Of a stretch of 64,000 bases of DNA, positions 56,815 through 64,000 are shown piece after piece. A program made the translations under genes and the position numbers. The DNA is taken from NCBI GenBank assembly GCA_004554385.1, contig SFMO01000167.1:1-64000 (forward strand), in the 5' to 3' direction. The first letter of the stretch is position 1; the number at the start of each line of letters is the position of its first letter. Source of the DNA: Ruminococcus flavefaciens. GTDB taxonomy: Bacteria; Bacillota; Clostridia; Oscillospirales; Ruminococcaceae. Under the pieces are notes generated by a model. That model did not search any database. It was given only the letters and a program-made list of their open reading frames with translations, and had not been told where the DNA came from.

Positions 56815-56985
56815 TTACTGAGCGTTAGGAGCGCCTACAGGACATACACCTGCACAAGCACCGCACTCTACGCAAGCGTCTGCGTCGATAACGTACTTTC
56901 CGTCTCCTTCAGAGATAGCGCCTACAGGACACTCGCCTGCGCAAGCGCCGCAGCTTACACAATCGTCAGAAATAATATATGCCAT
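56815..56985 (-). CDS. 2[4Fe-4S] ferredoxin
   Basis: 56 residues, ATG at 56985 with GGAGGTG 7 bases upstream, stop TAA at 56815-56817. Two classical cluster motifs are present: CVSCGACAGECP and CVECGACAGVCP, each CxxCxxCxxxCP, with the internal duplication typical of clostridial ferredoxins. It carries electrons at low potential for pyruvate:ferredoxin oxidoreductase, hydrogenase and related enzymes in the cytoplasm. It is an isolated gene with a bidirectional terminator behind it. Its small size makes it easy to overlook. Confidence 0.96.
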   Translation of the reverse strand: MAYIISDDCVSCGACAGECPVGAISEGDGKYVIDADACVECGACAGVCPVGAPNAQ

Positions 56986-57116
56986 TTACATACACCTCCG
57001 TGTTATTCGCGGAGCTCCTGCTCCCCGTGATTTTATTGTACCATATCTGCGTGAAAAATCAATAGTTTTTTGTTAGCACAAGCTTACAGCGATAGTCATA
57101 TTCCGCGTAAATTCGT

Positions 57117-57151
57117 AAAAAAAGCCCTGAGAGTCGGACTCTCAGAGCTTT
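57117..57151 (-). terminator. Terminator of the M6 protease/O-antigen-ligase-like operon
   Basis: A 13-bp stem with one G-U pair (57121-57133 and 57139-57151) and a seven-T run on the minus strand (57117-57123) lie just after the stop codon. Confidence 0.9.
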
Positions 57152-57158
57152 ATATACA

Positions 57159-58616
57159 TTACTTCTTTTCAGCCTTCAAAGCTTTCTTTGCAAGCTTTCC
57201 CGAAGCCTTTTTTTCCTTGTCAGTCTCAATGCCCGAGCAAGCCATACCTGCGGCTGCCCAGAAGACGGGAGCATAAGGGATACTGCTGCAGCTGATGAAG
57301 AACATCAGCACACCGCCCAGGGTGAGAACAAAGGCTGTAAACGCCTCTGCGGTCTTTCTTCTGCGCATAGCCTTATATCCCATAACAAGCGACGGAACCA
57401 GTGCAAGGACCAGTGCTATAAGTGAAGGTATTCCTCTTGTAGCCGCAGTATATAGATACTCGTTGTAGCACTTGTCAAAAACACCCGTATTAGAGGTGAT
57501 AACGTCCTCGATCTCGGATTTTCCGTTCATTGCACGTACCTGAGGGAAAGCAAGCTGCTCGGGACCTGTACCTGTCAGAGGGTTCTTGCTGATGATGTTC
57601 ATAGTCTTTTCGTTCATGTAGGTATAAACGTCAACAGGATCATCGATATTGACAACCGAAGAATTAAAGTTTCCCGAAGCCGATGCTCTCATATATCCGT
57701 CAGCCCACCACGCTATTCTGCCGTCGTAGGTCCTGTATTCGGTGATATTGCCTATAGCGCCTGCGTATACGAGTACTACTGCAAGAGCGGCAGGCACAGC
57801 CGATGCAAGAACTGCGGCAAGGCGCACCTTAGGAGCCTTAAAGGCAAATACAGCGATAACAGCTGCGATTATGGAGAATACCAATCCGCAGATGCCTGCG
57901 ATGGTATATGTGAACATGATAACGAATGAGAAAATTGCTGCTGCACAGATGAATACTATCCTGCGCTTTTTGTTTTCAGATGTAACGAAGCCTATGAGAG
58001 CTGCCGAAAGCGCCAGGGTAAGTACCATTGCGAGGAATATCGGCGACATTGAAAGTCCCGAAGCCGCCATGACTTTATCGTCCATAGACGCCAGATCATA
58101 ATACCTGTTTTTGACAAATATCTGTATCAGCGACATAACGCTGTTCACGGCACCTACTGCCACCATGCCGTTTATCACGGTGTTTACAGCCTTTTCGCGC
58201 TTTATGGCAGCTGCCGTCGTAAAGAAGCCGAAGTAGAAGAGTATCGCAAGGAATCCTTCACCTCTGTTGGGATAGCCGTACAGTGAGATATTAGTGTCGT
58301 ATCCGTTTATAAGGGATATGACAGCCCAGCCAGCCAGCAGAGCCATTGCACAGACGGGGATAACAGCGCTGCCGCGGATATACTTCTTGATTATGGCTAT
58401 AAGAGCAAGTATCATGCATATTACGCCGCCCACAGCAAGTCCGCCTGCCGACAGTGCATATGTAGCCTTGTCAGTTATCTCGGGAATGAGAGTGGACAGC
58501 GGCACCAGAAGCATTGCCGCTATAAGGCCTCGTGAAGCAAGCTTTGCATACTGATCCTCTGTCATGTTGAGAATAAAGTTTGAGTTTTCGGTTGTGTTAA
58601 AGATAGTTTTTGCCAT
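57159..58616 (-). CDS. O-antigen-ligase-like polytopic membrane protein
   Basis: 485 residues, ATG with AGGAAGGA upstream. About eleven membrane helices are visible, with one large outside loop (about 295-375). That loop contains NPLTGTGPEQL and KCYNEYLYTAATRG, matching the conserved Wzy_C/WaaL region (the H/N-N-E-Y-L segment before a helix). Enzymes of this fold transfer undecaprenyl-linked glycans onto proteins, lipids or growing polysaccharide. Here the acceptor is unknown; capsule or surface glycoprotein glycosylation are the options. It lies 32 bases after the M6 protease-dockerin gene and is probably cotranscribed with it, which raises the possibility that cellulosomal proteins are glycosylated; this is inference. 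Confidence 0.75.
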   Translation of the reverse strand: MAKTIFNTTENSNFILNMTEDQYAKLASRGLIAAMLLVPLSTLIPEITDKATYALSAGGLAVGGVICMILALIAIIKKYIRGSAVIPVCAMALLAGWAVISLINGYDTNISLYGYPNRGEGFLAILFYFGFFTTAAAIKREKAVNTVINGMVAVGAVNSVMSLIQIFVKNRYYDLASMDDKVMAASGLSMSPIFLAMVLTLALSAALIGFVTSENKKRRIVFICAAAIFSFVIMFTYTIAGICGLVFSIIAAVIAVFAFKAPKVRLAAVLASAVPAALAVVLVYAGAIGNITEYRTYDGRIAWWADGYMRASASGNFNSSVVNIDDPVDVYTYMNEKTMNIISKNPLTGTGPEQLAFPQVRAMNGKSEIEDVITSNTGVFDKCYNEYLYTAATRGIPSLIALVLALVPSLVMGYKAMRRRKTAEAFTAFVLTLGGVLMFFISCSSIPYAPVFWAAAGMACSGIETDKEKKASGKLAKKALKAEKK

Positions 58617-58648
58617 GTTAAAAAATTCCTTCCTGCTGCTATGCAGAG

Positions 58649-60367
58649 TTATTTATTTGAAACAGTGACCGTATAGCTGTCACCGTTTTTCTCCCCTACG
58701 GTAATGGTTATACCGGGATCGACAGTCAGTTCACCGTTGTCATCGTACCAGGCAAAGCCATTCACTTTATTGGTGACCACACTGCCTGTCTTGAGCAGAT
58801 TATCCTTTTCGCCGTCGTCCACGAGCCTGATGAAGCGTCTTCCAGCGTCCTTTTTTGTAAACTCGTCGTGACCGCTTTCATACTTGAAAAGCTTTCGCCA
58901 GCCGTCGTCATATTCCGAAGTTTCCATGTGGAAGAGGCTTATGCCGTTTCCGTAATCACGCCACCAGAATTCACGGGCTATATCACTGTTGTTCTTTTCA
59001 AGAGTCGTGTATTCAAGAATGAAAAACTCCGACTTGTAATCGCTTCCGAGATCTCCACGCGGTATTATAAGGCAGTTTCCGTTATCACTCTGTCCCTTTG
59101 TCAGGGTAAAGGTCTGGGTGCCCTTGGTTTTGTCATAGACCTGTATCTGATCCTCTCTGTACCAGCCCAGCATCAGCTTTGACGGTGCGCTGAAATCGGA
59201 ATGAGCCTCGTCCATAAGATCATAGCCTGCGGAGCCGTGAAGTCCCTCAGCGTCTCCTGCGGAGCTGTAAAGGTAATAATCGGGCAGTCCCATGCAATGT
59301 CCCATTTCATGGAGATATGTGGAAGTAAAGTTAGAATAGTCGGTATCCGAGACTATATCCGCATTTCCTGTAATAACATGTCCCAGTGTCATTCCGTCCA
59401 GCTTTAGCCAGTAATCGCCGCCGAATTCACCTGCACAGGGCCACCACTCATCATCTCCCGAGGACTTTGGCACACAGAACAGCATTGCGTCCACAATGCC
59501 GTCATGGTCCGCATCATACTTTGAGTAATCGATGGTGCTGTTCATATTCTTGACTACCTCTGTGGTGAAGTCAGCCTTAAAAACGTCTCCCTCATATTCT
59601 GCGATATTCTTCTTGCAGGTATATCTGAACGCATTTCCCTGAAGCTTCATAGCGCCCTTTGAGGCTCTTGAATAGAAAGCCGCACAGCTCTCGAAGGGAT
59701 ACAGGGGCGAGCTTTCGTCTTCGGGACCGAAGACTATCTCCTCTATTCTTTCCGCCGAAGGCTCATATTTGAATTTACAGTCAGGGAAATCAACGTAGAA
59801 GACAATGAGCTTCGACTTGCCCTGAGACGGCAGCGAGCCGTACATATCGTAAATAGGCGCAGGGATAAAGTTCTTCTGAACAGTAGTTGCTGTGACAGGT
59901 AAAGAAGTTGTAGAGGTCGCAGAAGTAGTCTTTGTTGTGGTGATTGTTGTCTTTATAGTGGTTGTGGTGGTATTTTCCTCATGCCAAAGGAATATCTCGC
60001 CGTATTTATCTGCGGAGAGCAGTTTCTTCCGCATCTCCACAAGGTCGAATCTGTCTACATTGCCGTCTCTGTTAAGGTCAGCCTTCTGTATGGAGGAAGC
60101 ACCGCTGACGGTCACCACCTTTTCGGGATCTGTCTTCAGGGCATATTTTCCGTTTCCGAGGTAGCATATGCCGTTATCTCCGAGAGGCTGTGCACCGTTA
60201 AGGTGTCTGCACAGAGTTACCATATCCGAGACGTTGACCTGTTTGTCGCCGTTCAGGTCGCCCATGCTGTCGACCTGCTCCCATGTCGCAGAAGCCGACG
60301 CAGGCATCAGACAGACTGCCGCCGCAGCTGCTGAAATCAGCAAGCCCCAAAGTTTTGATTTTTTCAT
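58649..60367 (-). CDS. M6-family metalloprotease with N-terminal dockerin
   Basis: 572 residues, ATG with GGGAGG 8 bases upstream; signal peptide cleaved near ASA-TW. A type I dockerin stands at the N-terminus: first calcium segment GDLNGDKQVNVSD (36-48), second ADLNRDGNVDRFD (96-108). About 32 extra residues separate the halves, longer than usual. A Thr-rich linker (about 130-160) leads to a zinc metalloprotease related to immune inhibitor A (M6), with the active site LHEMGHCMGLPDYY (about 355-368) and a downstream YDLMDEAH. It would act outside the cell on a scaffoldin, for example on plant wall proteins or as a processing enzyme. First gene of the pair with the O-antigen-ligase-like gene. 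Confidence 0.88.
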   Translation of the reverse strand: MKKSKLWGLLISAAAAAVCLMPASASATWEQVDSMGDLNGDKQVNVSDMVTLCRHLNGAQPLGDNGICYLGNGKYALKTDPEKVVTVSGASSIQKADLNRDGNVDRFDLVEMRKKLLSADKYGEIFLWHEENTTTTTIKTTITTTKTTSATSTTSLPVTATTVQKNFIPAPIYDMYGSLPSQGKSKLIVFYVDFPDCKFKYEPSAERIEEIVFGPEDESSPLYPFESCAAFYSRASKGAMKLQGNAFRYTCKKNIAEYEGDVFKADFTTEVVKNMNSTIDYSKYDADHDGIVDAMLFCVPKSSGDDEWWPCAGEFGGDYWLKLDGMTLGHVITGNADIVSDTDYSNFTSTYLHEMGHCMGLPDYYLYSSAGDAEGLHGSAGYDLMDEAHSDFSAPSKLMLGWYREDQIQVYDKTKGTQTFTLTKGQSDNGNCLIIPRGDLGSDYKSEFFILEYTTLEKNNSDIAREFWWRDYGNGISLFHMETSEYDDGWRKLFKYESGHDEFTKKDAGRRFIRLVDDGEKDNLLKTGSVVTNKVNGFAWYDDNGELTVDPGITITVGEKNGDSYTVTVSNK

Positions 60368-60469
60368 TCTGATTACCTCCCTCTGTATTTATTATCTCTC
60401 TGACATATCCATTTCATTCTGAAGGCACGGGAAAGGGCATCTTTCTCAGGTCTCCACAGTGAAATAAAT

Positions 60470-60506
60470 AAAAAAGAGGCTGTCGAGCATAATATGCCCG
60501 ACAGCC
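60470..60506 (-). terminator. Terminator of rny
   Basis: An 11-bp stem with one G-U pair (60478-60488 and 60496-60506) and a T run on the minus strand (60470-60475), 36 bases after the stop codon. Confidence 0.88.
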
Positions 60507-60542
60507 AACGTTCTGCGGTAAAAATTGCCGCAGCAGAGTGCA

Positions 60543-62120
60543 TTATTTTGCGTAGTCAGTAACTCTGCTCTCACGGATGAGATTGACCTTGATCTGTCCG
60601 GGGTAATCCATTTCAGACTCGATCTGCTGAGCGATCTGTCTTGCGACGAGAACCATTTTCTCATCATTGATGACCTCAGGTGTGACCATGATCCTGACTT
60701 CACGTCCTGCCTGTACAGCAAAGCATTTCTCCACGCCGTCGTAAGAGGTGCATATCTCCTCAAGCTTCTGAAGGCGCTTGATATAGCTTTCGTAGTTTTC
60801 GCTTCTTGCGGCAGGTCTTGCAGCGGAGATAGCGTCGGCTGCCTGAACTATGCAGGCAATGACTGTTTTCGGCTCAACGTCGTTGTGGTGAGCTTCGACA
60901 GCGTGTATAATAACAGGATTTTCGTTGTATTTTTTACAAACATCAACACCGATCTGAACGTGTGATCCCTCGATCTCGGAGGTAAGAGCCTTACCGATAT
61001 CGTGGAGAAGACCTGCACGTCTTGCCATACTGGCGTCAACACCGAGCTCCGAAGCGAGAACTCCGCAGAGCTTAGCGACCTCAATAGAGTGATCGAGTAC
61101 GTTCTGTCTGTAGCTTGTACGGAATTTAAGACGTCCGATAAGCTTGATAAGCTCATGGTTAAGGCCGTGAACATTAGTCTCGATGACAGCGCGTTCACCC
61201 TCCTGCTTGATGCGGTACTCGACCTCACGGCGAGCCTTCTCGACCATTTCCTCGATACGTGTCGGATGGATTCTGCCGTCGGAAATAAGCTTTTCGAGGG
61301 CGATCCTTGCAACCTCACGTCTGATCTGGTCGAAGCAGGAAATAGTGATAGCCTCAGGTGTATCGTCGATGATGAGATCGACGCCTGTAAGAGTTTCGAG
61401 GGTCCTGATGTTGCGTCCCTCACGGCCGATGATACGGCCCTTCATTTCGTCATTTGGAAGAGGAACGACTGAAACAGCCGCCTCAGAGACCTGATCCGCA
61501 GCCACCTTAGCGATAGCCAGTGAGATATAGCTTCTAGCCTTCTCCTGACATTCGTCCTTGATGAGCTGCTCGTAAGCCTGTACCTTTACAGCCTTTTCGT
61601 GAACGAGGTCGTCCTCAAGCTTTGAAATGATGTACTCCTTAGCCTGATCCTTGGTAAATTCGGAGATCCTCTCCAGAATATCCATCTGGCTCTTCTTGAT
61701 AGAATCGGCTTCCTTGAGTTTTTCGTCAGCCGACTTTATCTTCTGATTGAGAGTCTCCTCCTTCTTTTCGAGGTTATCAGTCTTCTTGTCTAAATTCTCT
61801 TCTTTCTGCTGCATACGTCTTTCCTGACGTGACAGCTCTGCTCTGCGATCCTTGATCTCCTTATCCGCCTCGGTGCGGAGCTTATGTATTTCGTCCTTAG
61901 CTTCGATCAGGGCGCTTTTCTTCTTATTATCAGCGTCCTTTTCAGCGTCCTCGACTATACGCTCAGCCTGCTGTTCAGCAGAACCTACGATTGCTTCTGC
62001 GTCGCGCTTGCGCTTTTCAACGCCTGCCTCGACGCCCTTTTTGTAGAACAGAGCATAACCCACGCCAACGCCTGCTGCCAGAGCAACAACTATAAGGACA
62101 ATAGCGATGATTGGATCCAT
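60543..62120 (-). CDS. rny: Ribonuclease Y
   Basis: 525 residues from the ATG at 62120; an ATG at 62129 lies only 2 bases after AAAGGAGG and is the less likely alternative. The order is that of RNase Y: an N-terminal membrane helix (about 4-26), a long coiled coil (about 35-205), a KH domain (about 212-275, with [15 protein letters not shown]) and an HD domain (about 330-430, with [18 protein letters not shown] and EAHHND). It is the membrane-bound endoribonuclease that starts mRNA decay in Firmicutes. The gene is monocistronic, with a perfect consensus promoter about 290 bases upstream of the start. Confidence 0.96.
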   Translation of the reverse strand: MDPIIAIVLIVVALAAGVGVGYALFYKKGVEAGVEKRKRDAEAIVGSAEQQAERIVEDAEKDADNKKKSALIEAKDEIHKLRTEADKEIKDRRAELSRQERRMQQKEENLDKKTDNLEKKEETLNQKIKSADEKLKEADSIKKSQMDILERISEFTKDQAKEYIISKLEDDLVHEKAVKVQAYEQLIKDECQEKARSYISLAIAKVAADQVSEAAVSVVPLPNDEMKGRIIGREGRNIRTLETLTGVDLIIDDTPEAITISCFDQIRREVARIALEKLISDGRIHPTRIEEMVEKARREVEYRIKQEGERAVIETNVHGLNHELIKLIGRLKFRTSYRQNVLDHSIEVAKLCGVLASELGVDASMARRAGLLHDIGKALTSEIEGSHVQIGVDVCKKYNENPVIIHAVEAHHNDVEPKTVIACIVQAADAISAARPAARSENYESYIKRLQKLEEICTSYDGVEKCFAVQAGREVRIMVTPEVINDEKMVLVARQIAQQIESEMDYPGQIKVNLIRESRVTDYAK

Positions 62121-62414
62121 ACAGTGCATTACCTCCTTTTCGTAAAAAATAATCAAAAGTTTGTATCATAGTTTTAATTATTACTTAAAGGCGGTAAATG
62201 CCGCATTATTTTATTCATTTATAAATATATAGATGAAGAGCTCTTTCCGAGCCCGCAAAAGATAGACGGACGTTATATCCCCGTCCAAAATTTTGTTCCG
62301 TTATCATATTTAGACCGTCAGGACATCTGTATATATCGTCGCTGCGGATAATGATTTAAAACAAAGCTGCATATACTGCCATAGTAATATTATGCAAATA
62401 AATACAACATAATT
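62121..62414 (-). other. Long 5' leader of rny
   Basis: The distance from the promoter at 62415-62443 to the start codon implies a leader of about 290 bases. It contains a GGACG...CGTCC hairpin (near 62265-62286) and a GCTC/GAGC-rich stretch (near 62236-62262). No known riboswitch was recognised. It may hold autoregulatory cleavage sites or a separate small RNA. Confidence 0.55.
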
Positions 62415-62443
62415 ATTATATAATATTTTGGACGTTCTGTCAA
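62415..62443 (-). promoter_or_regulatory. Consensus promoter of rny
   Basis: On the minus strand TTGACA (62438-62443), 17 bases, TATAAT (62415-62420): a perfect match to the sigma-A consensus. Confidence 0.92.
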
Positions 62444-62560
62444 TAGATTTTTGTGAATAAAAGCGTCCGTGGTGCAAAAAAAGATAAAAAAGGGTGTACA
62501 GAGCCTTGTTTGATTATATCATTTCACTTATACATTCTCCATGAGAAAACAAAAAAAGAC

Positions 62561-62589
62561 TGCCGCCGAAACGACAGTCCATTATTCTC
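62561..62589 (-). terminator. Terminator of the YegP-like gene
   Basis: An 8-bp stem with one G-U pair on the minus strand (62568-62575 and 62582-62589) is followed by a seven-T run (62561-62567). Confidence 0.88.
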
Positions 62590-62590
62590 A

Positions 62591-62977
62591 TCATTTCTTT
62601 TCAGGCTCAGGCTCAATAACAGGAGCGTCAACAGCGTTCTTTCTTACGCTTGCGATGCCCTTCTTGCAGCTGTCCTTCTTGACATAGCCCTCGCTTGCAG
62701 CGATTATCTCGCCGTTCTTTGCTTTAAGGCGGAATCTGAATTCGCCCGATTTGTCCTTATATATTTCGAACTTAGGGTTGTTCACTGTCTGGAAGCCTTC
62801 GATGGTCTGGTCCTCAAGATTCGCCTCGGGAGCATTCTTTGCGACGCTTGCGATGCCGTTTTTAACGCTTGCAAGGGTATTGTAGACTTCTCCGCCTGTA
62901 GCGATGACCTCTCCATTGCCTGCCTTCAGGCTGAATGTGAAGCCTGTTTTTGTAGACTTGATGATAAATTTGCCCAT
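62591..62977 (-). CDS. YegP-family protein with two DUF1508 repeats
   Basis: 128 residues, ATG with AAAGGTG upstream. Two tandem DUF1508 units are seen: FTFSLKAGNGEVIATGGEVY...GIASVAKNA (about 11-50) and FRFRLKAKNGEIIAASEGY...GIASVRKNA (about 80-118). The fold is a small beta-beta-beta-alpha domain found across bacteria; its biochemical role is not settled. It is cytoplasmic and ends in an acidic Pro/Glu tail. It has a perfect consensus promoter and a strong terminator, so it is probably abundant. Confidence 0.9.
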   Translation of the reverse strand: MGKFIIKSTKTGFTFSLKAGNGEVIATGGEVYNTLASVKNGIASVAKNAPEANLEDQTIEGFQTVNNPKFEIYKDKSGEFRFRLKAKNGEIIAASEGYVKKDSCKKGIASVRKNAVDAPVIEPEPEKK

Positions 62978-63230
62978 GATAATTCAACACCTTTCAGCAA
63001 AAGTAATAATTAAACCGTTTACGTTTTCGATTTATATCATAATTATAACTGAATACCGCTGACTTGTCAATAGTTTTTGTTAATTTTCATCAAAACGCCA
63101 AAATATTTACCATTTTCATGTCTCATAGCTGACAGCGCAGAGAAATTTTCTGTACAGGCAATACAGCGCTGTACAGGGGCATAAATGGTGAAAATCAGCA
63201 AAAATGCTCTTTCGGAGCTCAGGACATAAA
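62978..63230. other. Intergenic stretch between YegP-like gene and ispE terminator
   Basis: It holds the YegP-like promoter (63042-63070) and two copies of the 8-base palindrome CTGTACAG (63150-63157 and 63169-63176). I see nothing else. Confidence 0.5.
63042..63070 (-). promoter_or_regulatory. Consensus promoter of the YegP-like gene
   Basis: On the minus strand TTGACA (63065-63070), 17 bases, TATAAT (63042-63047): a perfect consensus match, 64 bases before the start codon. Confidence 0.92.
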
Positions 63231-63262
63231 ATTACCGGGACTGTGATTTCAGACCCGGTAAC
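63231..63262 (-). terminator. Terminator after ispE
   Basis: An inverted repeat (TTACCGGG at 63232-63239 with CCCGGTAA at 63254-63261, plus an inner CTG/CAG) lies about 50 bases after the ispE stop codon, with a TTTTA stretch beyond on the minus strand. Confidence 0.75.
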
Positions 63263-63309
63263 CATAGTTTCTGTTAAACGCAGCAGCATGAATACTGCCG
63301 CACCTTACC

Positions 63310-64000
63310 TCAAATTATAATAAAGCTCTCGGGAACAGTCTCGCAGATTAAGGCGAAATAGCCCTTTTCCCTCAGCCTGTCAACGCATCTTTCAGACTGT
63401 TCAGGATCTGTGAAAAGTCCGAACACCGCCGAGCCGCTGCCTGTCATAACAGCTCTTCTGGCGCAATATTTCAGCATATCGCCCTTGATGTCCTCAACTT
63501 CTGCAAGCTGCACTGCCTGCTCAAAGAGATTTCCGAAATACCTGTAGGCTGTATCGGGAGCAGAGATTATCGCCTCGGTCAGCTTATGAGTCTCAGGGTG
63601 CTGAGGAGCAGCAAGACGGTCTATATTCCCGTATGCCTCCGCAGTAGAAACGCCCTCCCTGCCCTTTGCGATGACCAGTATACGTCCCGAGTAATCGGCA
63701 ACAGGAGTTATTTTCTCACCTATCCCTTCAACATAGGCAGTTCCGCCTGTGAGGAAGAAAGGCACATCAGCTCCCAGCTTTTCGGGAGCGCTGACGTTTT
63801 TTCCTGTCATTTTTCCGAGGCAGTACAGCACAGCCGCAGCATCTGTACTTCCGCCGCCCATGCCTGCCTGTGAGGGGATACCCTTCTTTATATGTATACG
63901 GCAGCCGCAGTCCATACCGTTCTCCTCAAAGAACAGCTTTGCAGCCTTATAGGCGATATTCCGTTCATCGCAGGGTATAGTATCAGAGCCTGCGAACATT
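63310..64000 (-). CDS. ispE: 4-diphosphocytidyl-2-C-methyl-D-erythritol kinase, partial at window edge
   Basis: At least 229 residues are visible; the N-terminus, roughly 60 residues, lies beyond base 64000, and the ATG at 63999 is internal. The GHMP-kinase ATP loop IPSQAGMGGGSTDAAAVL, the segment GADVPFFLTGG and the C-terminal MTGSGSAVFGLF are characteristic of IspE. It phosphorylates CDP-methylerythritol in the non-mevalonate isoprenoid pathway. The housekeeping DXS of this pathway should exist elsewhere in the genome, which bears on the divergent DXS-like gene at 22126-23871. Confidence 0.93.
   Translation of the reverse strand, partial: MFAGSDTIPCDERNIAYKAAKLFFEENGMDCGCRIHIKKGIPSQAGMGGGSTDAAAVLYCLGKMTGKNVSAPEKLGADVPFFLTGGTAYVEGIGEKITPVADYSGRILVIAKGREGVSTAEAYGNIDRLAAPQHPETHKLTEAIISAPDTAYRYFGNLFEQAVQLAEVEDIKGDMLKYCARRAVMTGSGSAVFGLFTDPEQSERCVDRLREKGYFALICETVPESFIII

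Overview
The window looks like chromosomal DNA of a fibre-degrading, cellulosome-forming Firmicute close to Ruminococcus, most like R. flavefaciens. Eight predicted secreted proteins carry type I dockerins. Linkers are Thr-rich or Gly/Gln-rich. The enzymes target xylan, arabinan and galactan side chains, and housekeeping genes (ribonuclease Y, CoaBC, IspE, D-lactate dehydrogenase) are of Firmicute type. No rRNA, tRNA, CRISPR array or insertion sequence was recognised. The genus assignment is an inference from gene content.

Layout. 0-2.7 kb: a CotH-kinase protein with lamin-tail and dockerin modules. 3-8.4 kb: a two-gene c-di-GMP operon, one EAL and one GGDEF protein, each with a LacI-type sugar-binding sensor and no DNA-binding domain. 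The EAL protein also ends in a beta-solenoid-like repeat region. 8.6-12.3 kb: an acyl-AMP ligase translationally coupled to a dockerin-bearing SGNH esterase. 12.8-18.9 kb: a ZinT-like/GLUG lipoprotein, a McrBC type IV restriction pair whose McrC lacks its nuclease domain, and a membrane-flavodoxin fusion. 19-24.4 kb: a dockerin GH43-like enzyme divergent from a MerR / DXS-like / nitroreductase operon with a textbook MerR operator. 24.4-28.8 kb: a GH3 lipoprotein divergent from an ABC-F ATPase, with three copies of one promoter sequence between them.

29-37.2 kb is a complete sortase-pilus operon: signal peptidase I, tip adhesin, major pilin, class C sortase, minor pilin and a second sortase. 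37.4-49.9 kb is a plant cell-wall block: GH127 arabinofuranosidase with dockerin, a second CotH lipoprotein, a dockerin protein that I read as two catalytically dead GH11 modules, a leucine-rich-repeat dockerin protein, and a GH11-dockerin-GH11-CE4 xylanase/esterase. 50.5-64 kb is mostly housekeeping or unknown: a small acidic protein, isochorismatase-family hydrolase, ldhA, coaBC, a large unknown membrane-anchored protein, a DUF1540 protein, a 2[4Fe-4S] ferredoxin, an O-antigen-ligase-like protein with an M6 protease carrying an N-terminal dockerin, rny, a YegP-type protein and a partial ispE.

How it works together (inference). The dockerin enzymes and binding proteins would dock on cellulosome scaffoldins, the pilus could add adhesion, and the GH3 lipoprotein would trim released oligosaccharides at the cell surface. 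The LacI-type c-di-GMP pair may tie sugar availability to sessile or adhesive behaviour. The best candidates for undescribed biology are the tandem pseudo-GH11 dockerin protein (42.96-44.74 kb), the EAL/beta-solenoid sensor (5.0-8.4 kb), the DXS-like operon (21.7-24.4 kb) and the nuclease-less McrC.
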